Below are positions 16,706 through 26,830 of a DNA stretch of 64,000 nucleotides, in pieces. The stretch lies in assembly GCF_000169455.1 (NCBI RefSeq), contig NZ_AAYC01000012.1, positions 62,001 to 126,000 of the forward strand, in the 5' to 3' direction. This DNA comes from Roseobacter sp. SK209-2-6. GTDB lineage: Bacteria > Pseudomonadota > Alphaproteobacteria > Rhodobacterales > Rhodobacteraceae. Within the stretch, counting starts at the first letter, position 1. Each line of letters begins with the position of its first letter. The notes beneath the pieces are model-generated. The model was not told where the DNA came from, did not search any database, and saw nothing but the letters and a program-made list of their open reading frames with translations. The position numbers and the translations under genes are program-made.

Positions 16706-17916
16706 TGGACGGCTCCAAATTCGACGACGCCCAAACCGGCGAACAGAAGATCCGCAATTTCAACATCAACTTTGGCCCGCAGCACCCTGCGGCGCATGGG
16801 GTGTTGCGTCTGGTTCTTGAACTGGATGGTGAAATCGTAGAGCGGTGCGACCCCCACATCGGTCTTTTGCATCGCGGCACCGAAAAGCTGATGGAAAGCC
16901 GCACCTACCTGCAAAACCTGCCATACTTTGACCGCCTCGACTACGTGGCACCGATGAACCAGGAACATGCCTGGTGTCTGGCCATCGAAAAACTGACTGG
17001 CGTGGAAGTGCCTCGCCGTGGCCAGCTGATCCGAGTTCTCTATTCAGAGATTGGCCGGGTGCTCAATCATCTGTTGAACGTGACCACACAGGCCATGGAC
17101 GTAGGTGCGCTGACGCCGCCGCTCTGGGGCTTTGAGGAACGCGAAAAGCTCATGATCTTTTATGAGCGCGCCTGCGGTGCCCGTCTGCACTCCAACTATT
17201 TCCGCCCCGGTGGTGTGCATCAGGATCTGCCTGATGATCTGTTGGATGATATCGACCTCTGGGCGCTTGAATTCCCCAAGGTGCTGGATGACATCGACGG
17301 TCTCCTGACCGAAAACCGCATCTTCAAGCAGCGTAACTGCGACATCGGCGTGGTGACGGAAGAAGAGATCCTGGAATATGGCTTTTCTGGTGTCATGGTC
17401 CGTGGTTCCGGCCTCGCATGGGACCTGCGCCGCGCGCAGCCCTATGAATGCTATGACGAATTCGACTTCCAGGTCCCCGTTGGCAAGAACGGCGACTGTT
17501 ATGACCGCTACCTTTGCCGCATGGAAGAGATGCGGCAGTCGACTTCGATCATCCGCCAAGCAATTGCCAAACTGCGCGAAGCCACCGGCGACGTGCTGGC
17601 CCGCGGCAAGCTGACCCCGCCAAAGCGCGGCGAGATGAAAACCTCGATGGAGAGCCTGATCCACCACTTCAAGCTCTATACAGAAGGCTTCCACGTGCCC
17701 GCCGGTGAGGTCTATGCCGCCGTTGAAGCGCCGAAGGGTGAATTCGGCGTCTATCTGGTGGCGGACGGGTCAAACAAACCCTACCGCAGCAAGATCCGCG
17801 CGCCGGGCTATCTGCACCTGCAGGCTATGGACCACGTTGCAAAAGGCCACCAGCTGGCCGACGTCGCCGCCATCATCGGCACCATGGACGTCGTATTTGG
17901 AGAGATTGACCGCTAA
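16702..17916 (+). CDS. nuoD: NADH-quinone oxidoreductase subunit D
   Basis: 49-kDa-type subunit that forms the quinone pocket with NuoB. 404 residues (403 if the second of two adjacent ATGs is used). [23 protein letters not shown] near residue 18 is the family signature, with the quinone-site His in the HPAAH motif. [18 protein letters not shown], the conserved [11 protein letters not shown], and the C-terminal DVVFGEIDR complete the match. GGGGGGAG sits 5-12 bases upstream, inside the end of the small membrane-protein gene. It overlaps nuoE by one base. Confidence 0.97.
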   Translation: MMDGSKFDDAQTGEQKIRNFNINFGPQHPAAHGVLRLVLELDGEIVERCDPHIGLLHRGTEKLMESRTYLQNLPYFDRLDYVAPMNQEHAWCLAIEKLTGVEVPRRGQLIRVLYSEIGRVLNHLLNVTTQAMDVGALTPPLWGFEEREKLMIFYERACGARLHSNYFRPGGVHQDLPDDLLDDIDLWALEFPKVLDDIDGLLTENRIFKQRNCDIGVVTEEEILEYGFSGVMVRGSGLAWDLRRAQPYECYDEFDFQVPVGKNGDCYDRYLCRMEEMRQSTSIIRQAIAKLREATGDVLARGKLTPPKRGEMKTSMESLIHHFKLYTEGFHVPAGEVYAAVEAPKGEFGVYLVADGSNKPYRSKIRAPGYLHLQAMDHVAKGHQLADVAAIIGTMDVVFGEIDR

Positions 17917-19070
17917 TGCTTCGTCGCCTTCATTCCGAACAACCCGAAAGCTTTGCTTTCACCGCCGACAACCAGAAATGGGCTGAGGCGCAGCTGACCA
18001 AATACCCCGAAGGCCGCCAGGCCTCGGCGGTGATTCCACTGTTGTGGCGCGCCCAAGAGCAAGAGGGCTGGGTTTCCAAACCCGCACTTGAATATGTCGC
18101 TGACATGCTGGGTATGGCCTATATTCGCGTACTCGAAGTGGCCTCTTTCTATTTCATGTTCCAGATGCAGCCGACTGGCTCCGTGGCGCATGTGCAGATC
18201 TGCGGCACCACCTCCTGCATGATCTGCGGCGCCGAGGATCTGGTGGCGATCTGTAAAGAGAAGATTGCGGAAAAACCACATACCCTGTCTGCAGACGGGA
18301 AGTTTTCCTGGGAAGAGGTGGAGTGCCTTGGGGCCTGCACGAATGCTCCCATGGCGCAGATCGGCAAAGACTATTATGAGGATCTGACCGCTGAAGGCTT
18401 TGCCCATATGTTGGACGATCTGGCTGCTGGCAAAAAGGTTGTGCCCGGTCCGCAGAACGGTCGTTACGCAGCAGAGCCCAAGTCCGGCCTGACCTCACTG
18501 ACCGAATACGATAGCGGCAAGACGCAATATAACGCCTCTGCCCAGCTGGCATCAGATATCGGCGATGGGGTGAAGCGTATTCAGGGGGACGAGGTCCCAA
18601 TTCTGACCCCTTGGGTTGGCAAGGATGGCGTGGTTGCCGGGCGCGCGGCTGCGGAGGCTCCTCCTAAGGCGCCAGAAGCGCCGAAACCTGCTGCCAAACA
18701 GGCTGAGGAAGCAAAGAAGGCCGCTCCTGCCAAGACCGCAGAGGCCAAGCCTGCAGTTGAGGAACAAGCAGCTGAAGCAGAGCCTGAGACGCTGAAGGAA
18801 GCGCGCGGCGGTCTGCCTGATGACCTGAAACTGCTGAAGGGCGTTGGCCCCAAGCTGGAAGAGACCTTGAACACACTTGGCTTTTTCCACTTTGACCAGA
18901 TCGCGGACTGGACTGAGGCAGAGGTCGCCTGGGTTGACAGCCGCCTCAAATTCAAAGGCCGCATCGAGCGTGACGGCTGGATCGAACAGGCCAAGCGCCT
19001 GGCGGTGGGTGACGATACCGAATTCGCCAAACGCGCCAAGAAAGACGGCCTTTACGACGACGAAGATTAA
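17916..19070 (+). CDS. nuoE: NADH-quinone oxidoreductase subunit E with C-terminal extension
   Basis: 24-kDa-type subunit holding the binuclear cluster N1a next to the FMN site on NuoF. The thioredoxin-like core spans about residues 1-205, and the cluster ligands are visible at Cys96, Cys101, Cys137 and Cys141. At 384 residues it is more than twice the usual 160-240. After the core comes an Ala/Pro/Lys/Glu-rich linker (about 240-300) and then a compact domain at about 303-370 with [19 protein letters not shown], the helix-hairpin-helix pattern of the COG3743 type. NuoE proteins extended like this are known in Rhodobacteraceae; the role of the tail is not known to me. Confidence 0.96.
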   Translation: MLRRLHSEQPESFAFTADNQKWAEAQLTKYPEGRQASAVIPLLWRAQEQEGWVSKPALEYVADMLGMAYIRVLEVASFYFMFQMQPTGSVAHVQICGTTSCMICGAEDLVAICKEKIAEKPHTLSADGKFSWEEVECLGACTNAPMAQIGKDYYEDLTAEGFAHMLDDLAAGKKVVPGPQNGRYAAEPKSGLTSLTEYDSGKTQYNASAQLASDIGDGVKRIQGDEVPILTPWVGKDGVVAGRAAAEAPPKAPEAPKPAAKQAEEAKKAAPAKTAEAKPAVEEQAAEAEPETLKEARGGLPDDLKLLKGVGPKLEETLNTLGFFHFDQIADWTEAEVAWVDSRLKFKGRIERDGWIEQAKRLAVGDDTEFAKRAKKDGLYDDED

Positions 19071-19115
19071 CCTCGTTGCGGCCCCGCAGGCCGCAGCACG
19101 GAGATTTTGGACCAG

Positions 19116-19340
19116 ATGAGCAAAGAGCAGGATCAGGCATTTGCCCGTAAGGGCCGCATCACCGGACTGGTGATCGCAGGGGGCGGGCTTTCAGCCATCC
19201 TCGCGCCTTGGATCGTGCATGTGCTTGGACTGCCGGCCCGCTACGAGATGCTGATTTACTTTGGCGCTCTTGCGGCTTTTGTCTGGGCAATGGTCAACAT
19301 CTATCAACTCTGGCGCATGCGTCAGAACAGCCAAGGGTAG
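19116..19340 (+). CDS. Small two-span membrane protein, DUF5337-like
   Basis: 74 residues from ATG 19116. A charged N-terminus (MSKEQDQAFARKGRITG) precedes two hydrophobic segments, about 18-38 and 47-67, ending in a basic tail. The N-terminal SKEQDQAFARKGR pattern matches my memory of the DUF5337 family found in rhodobacterial nuo operons. The upstream TTG at 19107 would add only three residues. It sits between nuoE and nuoF, 6 bases before the nuoF start. The function is unknown; position suggests complex I biogenesis or stability. Confidence 0.8.
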   Translation: MSKEQDQAFARKGRITGLVIAGGGLSAILAPWIVHVLGLPARYEMLIYFGALAAFVWAMVNIYQLWRMRQNSQG

Positions 19341-19346
19341 GCAAAT

Positions 19347-20645
19347 ATGCTGAAGGACCAGGACCGGATCTTTACCAACCTTTACGGTATGCATGAGCGC
19401 ACGCTGAAAGGCGCCCAGACGCGGGGCCATTGGGATGGGACTGCCGGACTTATCGAAAAGGGCCGCGACTGGATCATTCAGACCATGAAAGACTCCGGCC
19501 TGCGCGGCCGCGGCGGTGCGGGCTTCCCCACCGGTCTGAAATGGTCTTTCATGCCCAAGGAAAGCGATGGCCGCCCGTCTTATCTGGTCATCAACGCGGA
19601 TGAATCCGAGCCAGGTACCTGCAAGGACCGGGAAATCATGCGCCATGATCCGCATACGCTGATCGAGGGCGCGCTGATTGCCAGCTTCGCAATGAATGCC
19701 CATACCTGCTATATCTACCTGCGCGGCGAATATATCCGCGAGCGTGAGGCGCTGCAGGCGGCCATCGACGAATGCTATGACAAGGGCCTTCTGGGGCGCA
19801 ATGCCGCTGGCTCGGGTTGGGATTTCGACGTTTTCCTGCATCACGGGGCAGGGGCCTATATCTGTGGTGAGGAAACCGCCCTGATCGAAAGCCTTGAAGG
19901 CAAGAAGGGTATGCCCCGGATGAAGCCGCCATTCCCGGCGGGTGCGGGTCTTTATGGGTGCCCAACCACTGTGAACAACGTCGAGAGCATCGCGGTTGTT
20001 CCCACCATCCTGCGCCGTGGCGCCGATTGGTTTGCTGGATTCGGACGTCCTAACAATGCGGGCACCAAGCTTTTTGCCATCTCGGGCCACGTCAACAACC
20101 CCTGCGTGGTTGAAGAGGCGATGTCGATTTCATTTGAAGAGCTGATCGAGAAGCATTGTGGCGGTATCCGTGGCGGATGGGACAACCTCTTGGCGGTTAT
20201 CCCCGGTGGATCCTCAGTCCCTTGCGTACGCGGCGAGAATATGCGCGACGCGATCATGGATTTCGATTACCTGCGCGGCGAGCTGGGCTCTGGCCTCGGT
20301 ACTGCGGCTGTGATCGTCATGGACAAGCAGACGGATATCATCAAGGCAATCTGGCGCCTTTCAAAGTTCTATAAACATGAGAGCTGCGGCCAATGTACGC
20401 CTTGCCGCGAAGGCACCGGCTGGATGATGCGGGTTATGGATCGCCTGGTCAAAGGTGAGGCCGATCTTGAAGAGATCGACATGCTTTGGGATGTGACCAA
20501 GCAGGTGGAGGGGCACACCATCTGTGCTTTGGGGGATGCGGCTGCCTGGCCGATCCAGGGCCTCATTCGCAACTTCCGCGAGGAAATCGAAGACCGCATC
20601 AAAGCGCAAAAGGCGGGCCGCAAAAGCGCAATCGCAGCGAAGTAA
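19347..20645 (+). CDS. nuoF: NADH-quinone oxidoreductase subunit F
   Basis: 51-kDa-type subunit that binds NADH, FMN and cluster N3; the electron entry point of complex I. 432 residues. The NADH/FMN glycine-rich motif [16 protein letters not shown] is at about 50-65, [16 protein letters not shown] follows, and the [4Fe-4S] ligands are in [16 protein letters not shown] plus a later Cys in [13 protein letters not shown]. The length and motif order are canonical. It lies between two lineage-specific small genes. Confidence 0.97.
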   Translation: MLKDQDRIFTNLYGMHERTLKGAQTRGHWDGTAGLIEKGRDWIIQTMKDSGLRGRGGAGFPTGLKWSFMPKESDGRPSYLVINADESEPGTCKDREIMRHDPHTLIEGALIASFAMNAHTCYIYLRGEYIREREALQAAIDECYDKGLLGRNAAGSGWDFDVFLHHGAGAYICGEETALIESLEGKKGMPRMKPPFPAGAGLYGCPTTVNNVESIAVVPTILRRGADWFAGFGRPNNAGTKLFAISGHVNNPCVVEEAMSISFEELIEKHCGGIRGGWDNLLAVIPGGSSVPCVRGENMRDAIMDFDYLRGELGSGLGTAAVIVMDKQTDIIKAIWRLSKFYKHESCGQCTPCREGTGWMMRVMDRLVKGEADLEEIDMLWDVTKQVEGHTICALGDAAAWPIQGLIRNFREEIEDRIKAQKAGRKSAIAAK

Positions 20646-20665
20646 GCTGCGCTAGGAACGGGATT

Positions 20666-21031
20666 ATGGGACGGAACATGGCTTCAATGGTCAAAATACT
20701 TTCGGTTTCAATGCTCTGTGCGGGGCTGCTGGCGGCCTGTGGTCCATCTAAGGAAGACCGCTTGCGCTTTGACGGCATCCCTTTCAAAGCCAAGGCCAAG
20801 GTGGTCGACAAAAAAGTCTCCCGCGCTCATTTCCGCGTCGAAGTCTACGATGCTCCTCTGTCGCTTGAGGGGGCACGGCTTGCAGCGCATCATTCCGGTG
20901 TCAGCTATTGCTTGACTGAAGCAGGCTATGGCACGTCCAAGATTGACTGGGATATCGATCCTTTTGATCCCGAGGCAGCGCTTGCGCTGGATGGCACCAC
21001 TGCTGTCTTCCATGGGACCTGCGCTCCGTGA
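20666..21031 (+). CDS. Putative lipoprotein in the nuo operon
   Basis: 121 residues from ATG 20666 (AGGAACGGG upstream). A signal peptide ends in a lipobox, AGLLAACGPSK, with the lipid-modified Cys near residue 25. The mature part has a beta-strand-like AHFRVEVYDAP, a helix SLEGARLAAHHSGVSYC, and a final Cys three residues from the end, so one disulfide is possible. In-frame ATGs at 20678 and 20687 are alternatives and do not affect the lipobox. It resembles in layout the second lipoprotein after nuoG. Function unknown. Confidence 0.75.
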   Translation: MGRNMASMVKILSVSMLCAGLLAACGPSKEDRLRFDGIPFKAKAKVVDKKVSRAHFRVEVYDAPLSLEGARLAAHHSGVSYCLTEAGYGTSKIDWDIDPFDPEAALALDGTTAVFHGTCAP

Positions 21032-21129
21032 GTGCTCTTTCGGCATATCCTTGCCGCGTTTCGGCATTGCTATTGAATAGCACCGTAGATGCGCGTGTTT
21101 CTGACTTCTCCATGATACAGGAGAGATCA

Positions 21130-21540
21130 ATGAAACACCTATGGATTGCCGCGATCTTTGTTCTTGGGGCTGTGCTCCATCCTCAACCTCTTTCGGCTAA
21201 ACCTTCGCTGCGGGAGGTTCCGGAAATTGAGGAACCCTTGTTCGCCGTGGCCGTCGCAAAGGAAATTGCGGATCACTGTAGCAGCATTGGCGCACGTTTT
21301 TTCAAAGGTCTGGGCGAGCTGCGGCGCCTGCGGGCCCGCGCCAATGAGCTGGGCTACTCGGATACCGAGATCCGTGCCTATGTGGAAAGTGATCAGGAAA
21401 AAGCGCGCATGCGAGCCAAAGGCAAGGTGCTCTTCTCCCAGCGCGGCGTATCTTACAAAAATCCAGAAACTTTCTGTGTGTTCGGGCACACGGAAATCAA
21501 GAAAAACAGCGCGATCGGCGTGTTACTGAGGGCGAAATAG
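21130..21540 (+). CDS. Exported DUF5333-like protein
   Basis: 136 residues from ATG 21130 (AGGAGAGATCA upstream). It has a signal peptide (HLWIAAIFVLGAVLHPQPLSA) cleaved near residue 23, followed by LREVPEIEEPLFAVAVAKEI and the conserved-looking helical RANELGYSDTEIRAYVESD, then FCVFGHTEIKKNSAIGVLL. Two cysteines, one after the first helix and one near the C-terminus, could pair in the periplasm. The layout matches my memory of the DUF5333 family that accompanies rhodobacterial nuoG. It stops 3 bases before nuoG. Role unknown. Confidence 0.78.
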   Translation: MKHLWIAAIFVLGAVLHPQPLSAKPSLREVPEIEEPLFAVAVAKEIADHCSSIGARFFKGLGELRRLRARANELGYSDTEIRAYVESDQEKARMRAKGKVLFSQRGVSYKNPETFCVFGHTEIKKNSAIGVLLRAK

Positions 21541-21543
21541 ACC

Positions 21544-23562
21544 ATGTCTGACCTCCGCAAGATCAATATTGACGGAACCGAGATCGAGGTGGATGGGGCC
21601 ATGACCCTGATCCAGGCCTGTGAAGAGGCCGGCGTGGAAATCCCGCGCTTCTGTTATCATGAGCGTCTGTCGATCGCGGGCAATTGCCGCATGTGCCTGG
21701 TTGAGGTCGTAGGCGGCCCGCCGAAACCCGCTGCCTCCTGCGCCATGCAGGTGCGCGATCTGCGCCCGGGGCCCGAAGGTCAGGCACCGGTGGTCAAGAC
21801 CAATTCGCCGATGGTCAAAAAGGCCCGCGAAGGCGTGATGGAATTCATGCTGATCAACCACCCACTGGATTGTCCGATCTGCGACCAGGGCGGCGAATGC
21901 GATCTGCAGGACCAGGCCATGGCGTATGGTCTTTCAGGCACCCGCTTCAAGGAAGCCAAGCGTGCGGTGGATGATCTGGACCTGGGCCCGCTGGTCTCAA
22001 CCGCGATGACCCGTTGCATCAGCTGCACCCGCTGCGTGCGCTTCACCTCAGAGGTGGCCGGTATCACCCAGATGGGTCAAACCGGACGCGGCGAAGATGC
22101 AGAGATCACCAGCTATCTGAACCAGACGCTGGACAGCAATATGCAGGGCAATATCATTGACCTCTGCCCAGTTGGCGCGCTGACCTCCAAACCCTATGCC
22201 TTTACCGCCCGCCCCTGGGAGCTGACAAAGACTGAAACCATCGACGTCATGGACGCGCTGGGATCGAACATCCGCGTCGACACCAAGGGCCGCGAAGTGA
22301 TGCGAATCCTGCCGCGCAACAATGACGGTGTGAACGAAGAGTGGATCTCCGATAAGACCCGCTTTGTCTGGGACGGGCTGCGCCGACAGCGTCTTGACCG
22401 CCCCTATGTGCGCGTCAAAGGCAAGCTGAAGCCCGCCAGCTGGCCGGAAGCGCTTACCGCTGCGGCCACCGCCATGAAGGGTAAGAAACTTGCCGGGCTG
22501 ATCGGGGATCTGGCCCCGATTGAGGCCGCTTTTGCCTTGAAACAGCTGGTCGAAGGCCTGGGTGGCAAAGTCGAATGCCGTACCGATAATGCGCGCCTGC
22601 CCATCGGCAACCGCGCTGGCTACGTCGGCACTGCCACCATTGAGGATGTGGACAGCGCCAAGGCGATCATGCTCATTGGAACCAACCCGCGCGAAGAGGC
22701 GCCGGTGCTAAACTCCCGTATCCGCCGCGCTTGGGCCAACGGTGCCAATATAGGTCTGGTGGGGCAGGCGGCTGATCTAACTTACGACTATGCACACTTG
22801 GGCACCGACCGCGCAGCACTAGAAGCGTTGCATGACGCGGATCATTCCGGTGCCATCGGTAAAGAGACTCTGGTGATCGTGGGGCAGGGCGCTCTGCGTG
22901 AGGCCGACGGCCTTGCGGTTCTCGCCCATGCACAGAAATTTGCCGCTGACACAGAATCGAAACTGCTGGTTCTGCACAGCGCGGCCTCCCGCGTTGGTGC
23001 CATGGACATCGGTGCCGCGACTGAGGGCGGCATGGCCGCCGCCATCGACGGGGCAGAGGTGATCTACAACCTCGGCGCCGATGAGGTCGTGATCGATGAG
23101 GGCGCCTTTGTAATCTACCAGGGCTCCCACGGGGACCGCGGTGCGCATCGCGCTGATGTGATCCTGCCGGGTGCCGCCTATACCGAGGAAAACGGTCTCT
23201 TCGTGAACACCGAAGGCCGTCCGCAACTGGCAATGCGCGCGGGCTTTGCCCCAGGTGAGGCCAAGGAAAACTGGGCCATCTTGCGCGCGCTTAGCGCTGA
23301 ATTGGACGCAACACTCGGCTATGACAGCCTGGCTCAACTGCGCCAGGCGCTGGTTGTTGAAGTACCGCATCTCGCCAAGATCGACGAAGTCATCAAGAAG
23401 ACTGGCGAGGTGCTGGAACTGGACAAGCTGGGCAAGGCGGACTTCCTGCCTGCGGTAAAGGATTTCTATCTGACCAACCCGATTGCCCGGGCCTCTGAGC
23501 TGATGGCTGAGCTTTCCGCCGGTGCCAAGACGCGCAATAGTGCGAAGATGGCAGCCGAGTGA
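21544..23562 (+). CDS. nuoG: NADH-quinone oxidoreductase subunit G
   Basis: 75-kDa-type subunit carrying three iron-sulfur clusters that relay electrons along the peripheral arm. The [2Fe-2S] ligands lie in [17 protein letters not shown] and a later PAASCAMQ. The His/Cys-ligated cluster is in [17 protein letters not shown], and the third in [13 protein letters not shown] with [15 protein letters not shown]. The C-terminal molybdopterin-oxidoreductase-like half is shorter than in enterobacteria, giving 672 residues, the usual alphaproteobacterial size. It overlaps the next small gene by 4 bases (GTGA). Confidence 0.97.
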   Translation: MSDLRKINIDGTEIEVDGAMTLIQACEEAGVEIPRFCYHERLSIAGNCRMCLVEVVGGPPKPAASCAMQVRDLRPGPEGQAPVVKTNSPMVKKAREGVMEFMLINHPLDCPICDQGGECDLQDQAMAYGLSGTRFKEAKRAVDDLDLGPLVSTAMTRCISCTRCVRFTSEVAGITQMGQTGRGEDAEITSYLNQTLDSNMQGNIIDLCPVGALTSKPYAFTARPWELTKTETIDVMDALGSNIRVDTKGREVMRILPRNNDGVNEEWISDKTRFVWDGLRRQRLDRPYVRVKGKLKPASWPEALTAAATAMKGKKLAGLIGDLAPIEAAFALKQLVEGLGGKVECRTDNARLPIGNRAGYVGTATIEDVDSAKAIMLIGTNPREEAPVLNSRIRRAWANGANIGLVGQAADLTYDYAHLGTDRAALEALHDADHSGAIGKETLVIVGQGALREADGLAVLAHAQKFAADTESKLLVLHSAASRVGAMDIGAATEGGMAAAIDGAEVIYNLGADEVVIDEGAFVIYQGSHGDRGAHRADVILPGAAYTEENGLFVNTEGRPQLAMRAGFAPGEAKENWAILRALSAELDATLGYDSLAQLRQALVVEVPHLAKIDEVIKKTGEVLELDKLGKADFLPAVKDFYLTNPIARASELMAELSAGAKTRNSAKMAAE

Positions 23563-23945
23563 TCCGCCTCGCACTCATATCGCCCCTGTTGCTGGCAGCC
23601 TGTGCACAGGCGCCCGGTACCGCCGGTGAGCGTTTGCCGCCCCAGTATCATGGGGTGGAGACCAGCCTGCTGGAGGGCGATCTGGTGCAATTTCACGTCA
23701 CCATGTCCAAGGCACAATCGCCTCAGGATCTGGACGAGTATGCGGAATGCGCTGCGGCGCAATATGCCCTGATCCGGGGCTACGGATTTGCGCGCCATCT
23801 GCGCACGACAATGAAACATCAGGGCGGAAGGCAGATTGCCGACGCGGTCTATACCATCTCGCCCTCTCTCCCGCGCGGTCTGCGCACCATCGACGCTGAA
23901 GTCGTGGTGGCAAATTGCGAGGCAAACGGAATACCCACGGTGTGA
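23559..23945 (+). CDS. Second putative lipoprotein in the nuo operon
   Basis: 128 residues from GTG 23559, coupled to nuoG by a 4-base overlap. The very short signal peptide [17 protein letters not shown] contains a clear lipobox with Cys at residue 15. Mature segments include [14 protein letters not shown], a helix with [13 protein letters not shown] and a Cys near the C-terminus (VVANCEANG). The order strand, Cys-bearing helix, GYG and late Cys is like that of the lipoprotein before nuoG. No family recognised. Its gene lies 6 bases before nuoH. Confidence 0.75.
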   Translation: MIRLALISPLLLAACAQAPGTAGERLPPQYHGVETSLLEGDLVQFHVTMSKAQSPQDLDEYAECAAAQYALIRGYGFARHLRTTMKHQGGRQIADAVYTISPSLPRGLRTIDAEVVVANCEANGIPTV

Positions 23946-23951
23946 GGACCT

Positions 23952-24989
23952 ATGGCTGAATTCTTTAACACCCCAGGCGGCATCGCCATTCTGATACTGG
24001 CGCAGGTGCTTGCCGTTGTTGCCTTTGTGATGATCTCGCTTCTGTTCCTCGTTTATGGGGACCGGAAGATCTGGGCTGCGGTGCAGATGCGCCGGGGCCC
24101 CAACGTGGTTGGCGTCTATGGCCTGCTGCAATCGGTGGCAGATGCGCTGAAATATGTGGTCAAGGAAGTAGTGATCCCGGCTGGCGCCGACCGCACCGTC
24201 TTTATCCTGGCGCCGCTCACCTCTTTCGTACTTGCGATGATCGCCTGGGCGGTGATCCCTTTCAACGACGGCTGGGTTCTGAGCGACATTAACGTTGCCA
24301 TCCTTTACGTCTTTGCTGTCTCCTCTCTTGAGGTCTACGGCGTGATCATGGGCGGCTGGGCTTCGAACTCGAAGTATCCCTTCCTGGGGTCCTTGCGGTC
24401 CGCTGCGCAGATGATCTCTTATGAGGTTTCCATCGGCCTCATTATCATCGGCATCATCATCTCCACCGGTTCGATGAACTTTGGCGACATCGTGCGTGCA
24501 CAGGATGGCGATCTGGGTCTGTTGAACTGGTACTGGATCCCGCATTTCCCGATGGTCTTCCTGTTCTTCATCTCTGCCTTGGCAGAGACAAACCGCCCGC
24601 CCTTTGACCTGCCGGAAGCGGAATCGGAGCTGGTTGCGGGCTATCAGGTTGAATATTCTGCTACACCCTTCCTGTTGTTCATGGCCGGTGAATATATCGC
24701 CATCTTCCTGATGTGCGCCCTGACCACGCTGTTGTTCTTTGGCGGTTGGCTCTCCCCGATCCCGGGTCTGCCAGATGGCGTCTTGTGGATGGTTGGCAAG
24801 ATGGCCTTCTTCTTCTTCCTCTTCGCCATGGTAAAGGCGATCACCCCGCGCTACCGCTACGACCAGCTGATGCGCCTGGGCTGGAAAGTCTTCCTGCCCT
24901 TCTCGCTGGCCTGGGTGGTCTTTGTCTCCTTTGCTGCAAAATTTGACTGGTTCTGGGGCCTCTTCGCCCGCTGGACCGTAGGAGGCTGA
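23952..24989 (+). CDS. nuoH: NADH-quinone oxidoreductase subunit H
   Basis: ND1-type membrane subunit that lines the quinone entry chamber. 345 residues with about eight hydrophobic spans. Diagnostic loops are [18 protein letters not shown] near residue 37, the acidic [18 protein letters not shown] region near 215 that faces the quinone channel, and the C-terminal [16 protein letters not shown]. Complete and of normal length. nuoI starts 2 bases after its stop. Confidence 0.97.
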   Translation: MAEFFNTPGGIAILILAQVLAVVAFVMISLLFLVYGDRKIWAAVQMRRGPNVVGVYGLLQSVADALKYVVKEVVIPAGADRTVFILAPLTSFVLAMIAWAVIPFNDGWVLSDINVAILYVFAVSSLEVYGVIMGGWASNSKYPFLGSLRSAAQMISYEVSIGLIIIGIIISTGSMNFGDIVRAQDGDLGLLNWYWIPHFPMVFLFFISALAETNRPPFDLPEAESELVAGYQVEYSATPFLLFMAGEYIAIFLMCALTTLLFFGGWLSPIPGLPDGVLWMVGKMAFFFFLFAMVKAITPRYRYDQLMRLGWKVFLPFSLAWVVFVSFAAKFDWFWGLFARWTVGG

Positions 24990-24991
24990 TC

Positions 24992-25486
24992 ATGACTCAG
25001 ATCGACTACACCCGCGCCGCCAAATACTTCCTGCTGCAGGATTTCTGGGTCGGCTTCAAACTGGGGCTTAAATACTTCTTTGCGCCCAAAGCCACGCTGA
25101 ACTACCCGCATGAAAAGGGACCTCTGTCGCCGCGTTTCCGGGGTGAACACGCGCTGCGCCGTTACCCCAACGGCGAAGAGCGCTGCATTGCCTGCAAGCT
25201 TTGCGAGGCAATCTGCCCGGCACAGGCGATCACCATCGATGCGGAACCGCGCGAGGACGGCAGCCGCCGCACCACACGTTATGACATCGACATGACCAAA
25301 TGCATCTATTGCGGTTTCTGCCAGGAAGCCTGCCCGGTGGATGCAATTGTCGAAGGCCCGAATTTCGAATTCGCCACGGAAACCCGCGAAGAACTGTTCT
25401 ACGACAAGGCAAAGCTCTTGGAGAACGGCGAGCGCTGGGAAGCCGAGATCGCCCGCAACCTGGAAATCGACGCGCCGTACCGATGA
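24992..25486 (+). CDS. nuoI: NADH-quinone oxidoreductase subunit I
   Basis: TYKY-type ferredoxin subunit with clusters N6a and N6b, 164 residues. Both 4Fe-4S motifs are intact: [16 protein letters not shown] (about 65-80) and [16 protein letters not shown] (about 104-119). The N-terminal amphipathic stretch [14 protein letters not shown] anchors the subunit to the membrane arm. It ends in an ATGA overlap with the next gene. Confidence 0.97.
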   Translation: MTQIDYTRAAKYFLLQDFWVGFKLGLKYFFAPKATLNYPHEKGPLSPRFRGEHALRRYPNGEERCIACKLCEAICPAQAITIDAEPREDGSRRTTRYDIDMTKCIYCGFCQEACPVDAIVEGPNFEFATETREELFYDKAKLLENGERWEAEIARNLEIDAPYR

Positions 25487-25914
25487 GCAACGCAAAGAAC
25501 CCTTTTGAGGCCATGATGGCCCAGATGCAAACCCAAGCGCAGGAAATGGCCAAGGCCTTCAACCCGTCGCTTGAGAGCTTCTCGCCGACTGAGGCGATGA
25601 AAGGGTTTGAGGCCCTGTGGCCGACCATGCCCAAAGAGGTCATGGAAATGATGTTCGGCAAGACCGTCAACAAGGATGGTCTGGATGCCAAAACCCGGCT
25701 TTTGCTGACGCTGGCCGGGCTAACGTGCCAAGGCGCTCAGGCGGATACCGCCCTGCGCCAGACCGTGCGCCATGCCCTGGAGGCGGGCGCCAAGAAACAA
25801 GAGATCGTGGAAACGATCACACAGATGTCGGTCTTTGCCGGCATTCCGGCCATGAACCGGGCGCTTGAGCTGGCGCAACAGGTTCTGGACGACAAAAGGG
25901 ACGATGAGACATGA
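25483..25914 (+). CDS. Carboxymuconolactone-decarboxylase-family protein inside the nuo operon
   Basis: 143 residues from ATG 25483. The C-terminal 80 residues ([16 protein letters not shown] to [18 protein letters not shown]) match the all-helical CMD/AhpD fold, and the first 50 residues are a Met- and Gln-rich amphipathic segment. The CxxC peroxidatic pair of AhpD is absent; only one Cys (GLTCQG) is present, so alkylhydroperoxidase activity is unlikely. Both ends overlap neighbours by ATGA (nuoI before, nuoJ after), so translation is coupled on both sides. The function in this context is unknown. Confidence 0.82.
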   Translation: MSNAKNPFEAMMAQMQTQAQEMAKAFNPSLESFSPTEAMKGFEALWPTMPKEVMEMMFGKTVNKDGLDAKTRLLLTLAGLTCQGAQADTALRQTVRHALEAGAKKQEIVETITQMSVFAGIPAMNRALELAQQVLDDKRDDET

Positions 25915-26513
25915 GCGTTTTTGCCTTCTACCTCTTCGCCATCAGCGCCATCACCGGCGGGCTGTTCACAGTGATCAGCCGCCAGCCGGTGCATTCGGTG
26001 CTATGGCTGATCCTGGCCTTTATTTCCTCGGCCGGGCTGTTTGTACTTCTGGGGGCGGAATTCGTCGCCATGCTGCTGGTGATCGTCTACGTGGGCGCGG
26101 TTGCGGTGCTCTTCCTCTTTGTTGTGATGATGCTGGATGTGGATTTCGCCGCTTTGAAGGCGGAGATGGCCCAGTACATGCCTCTGGCTCTCCTGATCGG
26201 GCTGGTTATCCTGATGCAATTCGTCATGGCCTATGGTTCTTGGGAGAGCGCGCATGGCGCGTCCGAGCTGCTCGCGCAGCCGACACCAGCCGACAAACAC
26301 AACACCGAGGCCCTGGGCCTCATCATCTATGATCAATATTTCCTTCTGTTCCAGCTCTCGGGGCTCATCCTGCTGGTCGCCATGATTGGCGCCATCATGC
26401 TGACCCTGCGCCATCGCCAGGACGTCAAACGCCAGGATGTCCTGGCCCAGATGTACCGCGATCCGGCCAAAGCGATGGAGCTGAAGGACGTCAAACCGGG
26501 GCAGGGGCTGTAA
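25911..26513 (+). CDS. nuoJ: NADH-quinone oxidoreductase subunit J
   Basis: ND6-type membrane subunit, 200 residues, five predicted transmembrane helices. The third helix carries the conserved [18 protein letters not shown] with the pi-bulge glycine and the Glu-Phe-Val-Ala start ([10 protein letters not shown]) typical of this subunit. A hydrophilic loop ([19 protein letters not shown]) separates helices 4 and 5. It overlaps the CMD-family gene by 4 bases and is followed 4 bases later by nuoK. Confidence 0.96.
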   Translation: MSVFAFYLFAISAITGGLFTVISRQPVHSVLWLILAFISSAGLFVLLGAEFVAMLLVIVYVGAVAVLFLFVVMMLDVDFAALKAEMAQYMPLALLIGLVILMQFVMAYGSWESAHGASELLAQPTPADKHNTEALGLIIYDQYFLLFQLSGLILLVAMIGAIMLTLRHRQDVKRQDVLAQMYRDPAKAMELKDVKPGQGL

Positions 26514-26517
26514 GGCT

Positions 26518-26823
26518 ATGATTGGACTTGAACACTATCTCACTGTCGCGGCAACGCTCTTTGTCATCGGCATCTTCGGGCTCTTCCTGAACCGCAAGAA
26601 CGTGATCATCCTGCTGATGAGCATCGAATTGATGCTGCTCGCAGTGAACATCAACCTTGTGGCCTTCTCCAGCTTCCTTGGGGATCTGGTCGGGCAGGTC
26701 TTTACACTGTTTGTGCTGACTGTGGCTGCGGCTGAGGCCGCCATTGGCCTGGCGATCCTGGTCTGCTTCTTCCGTAACCGCGGCACGATCGCGGTGGAAG
26801 ACATCAACATGATGAAGGGGTAA
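26518..26823 (+). CDS. nuoK: NADH-quinone oxidoreductase subunit K
   Basis: ND4L-type subunit, 101 residues with three helices. The conserved acidic residues are present in helix 2 ([19 protein letters not shown]) and helix 3 ([22 protein letters not shown]); these Glu residues belong to the proton-transfer axis of complex I. Length and start are standard. Confidence 0.97.
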   Translation: MIGLEHYLTVAATLFVIGIFGLFLNRKNVIILLMSIELMLLAVNINLVAFSSFLGDLVGQVFTLFVLTVAAAEAAIGLAILVCFFRNRGTIAVEDINMMKG

Positions 26824-26830
26824 GGAACTC

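Noticed and set aside
23466-24545. 359-residue antisense frame over the lipoprotein and nuoH
   Set aside because: Shadow of nuoH; composition is that of reversed membrane-protein codons.
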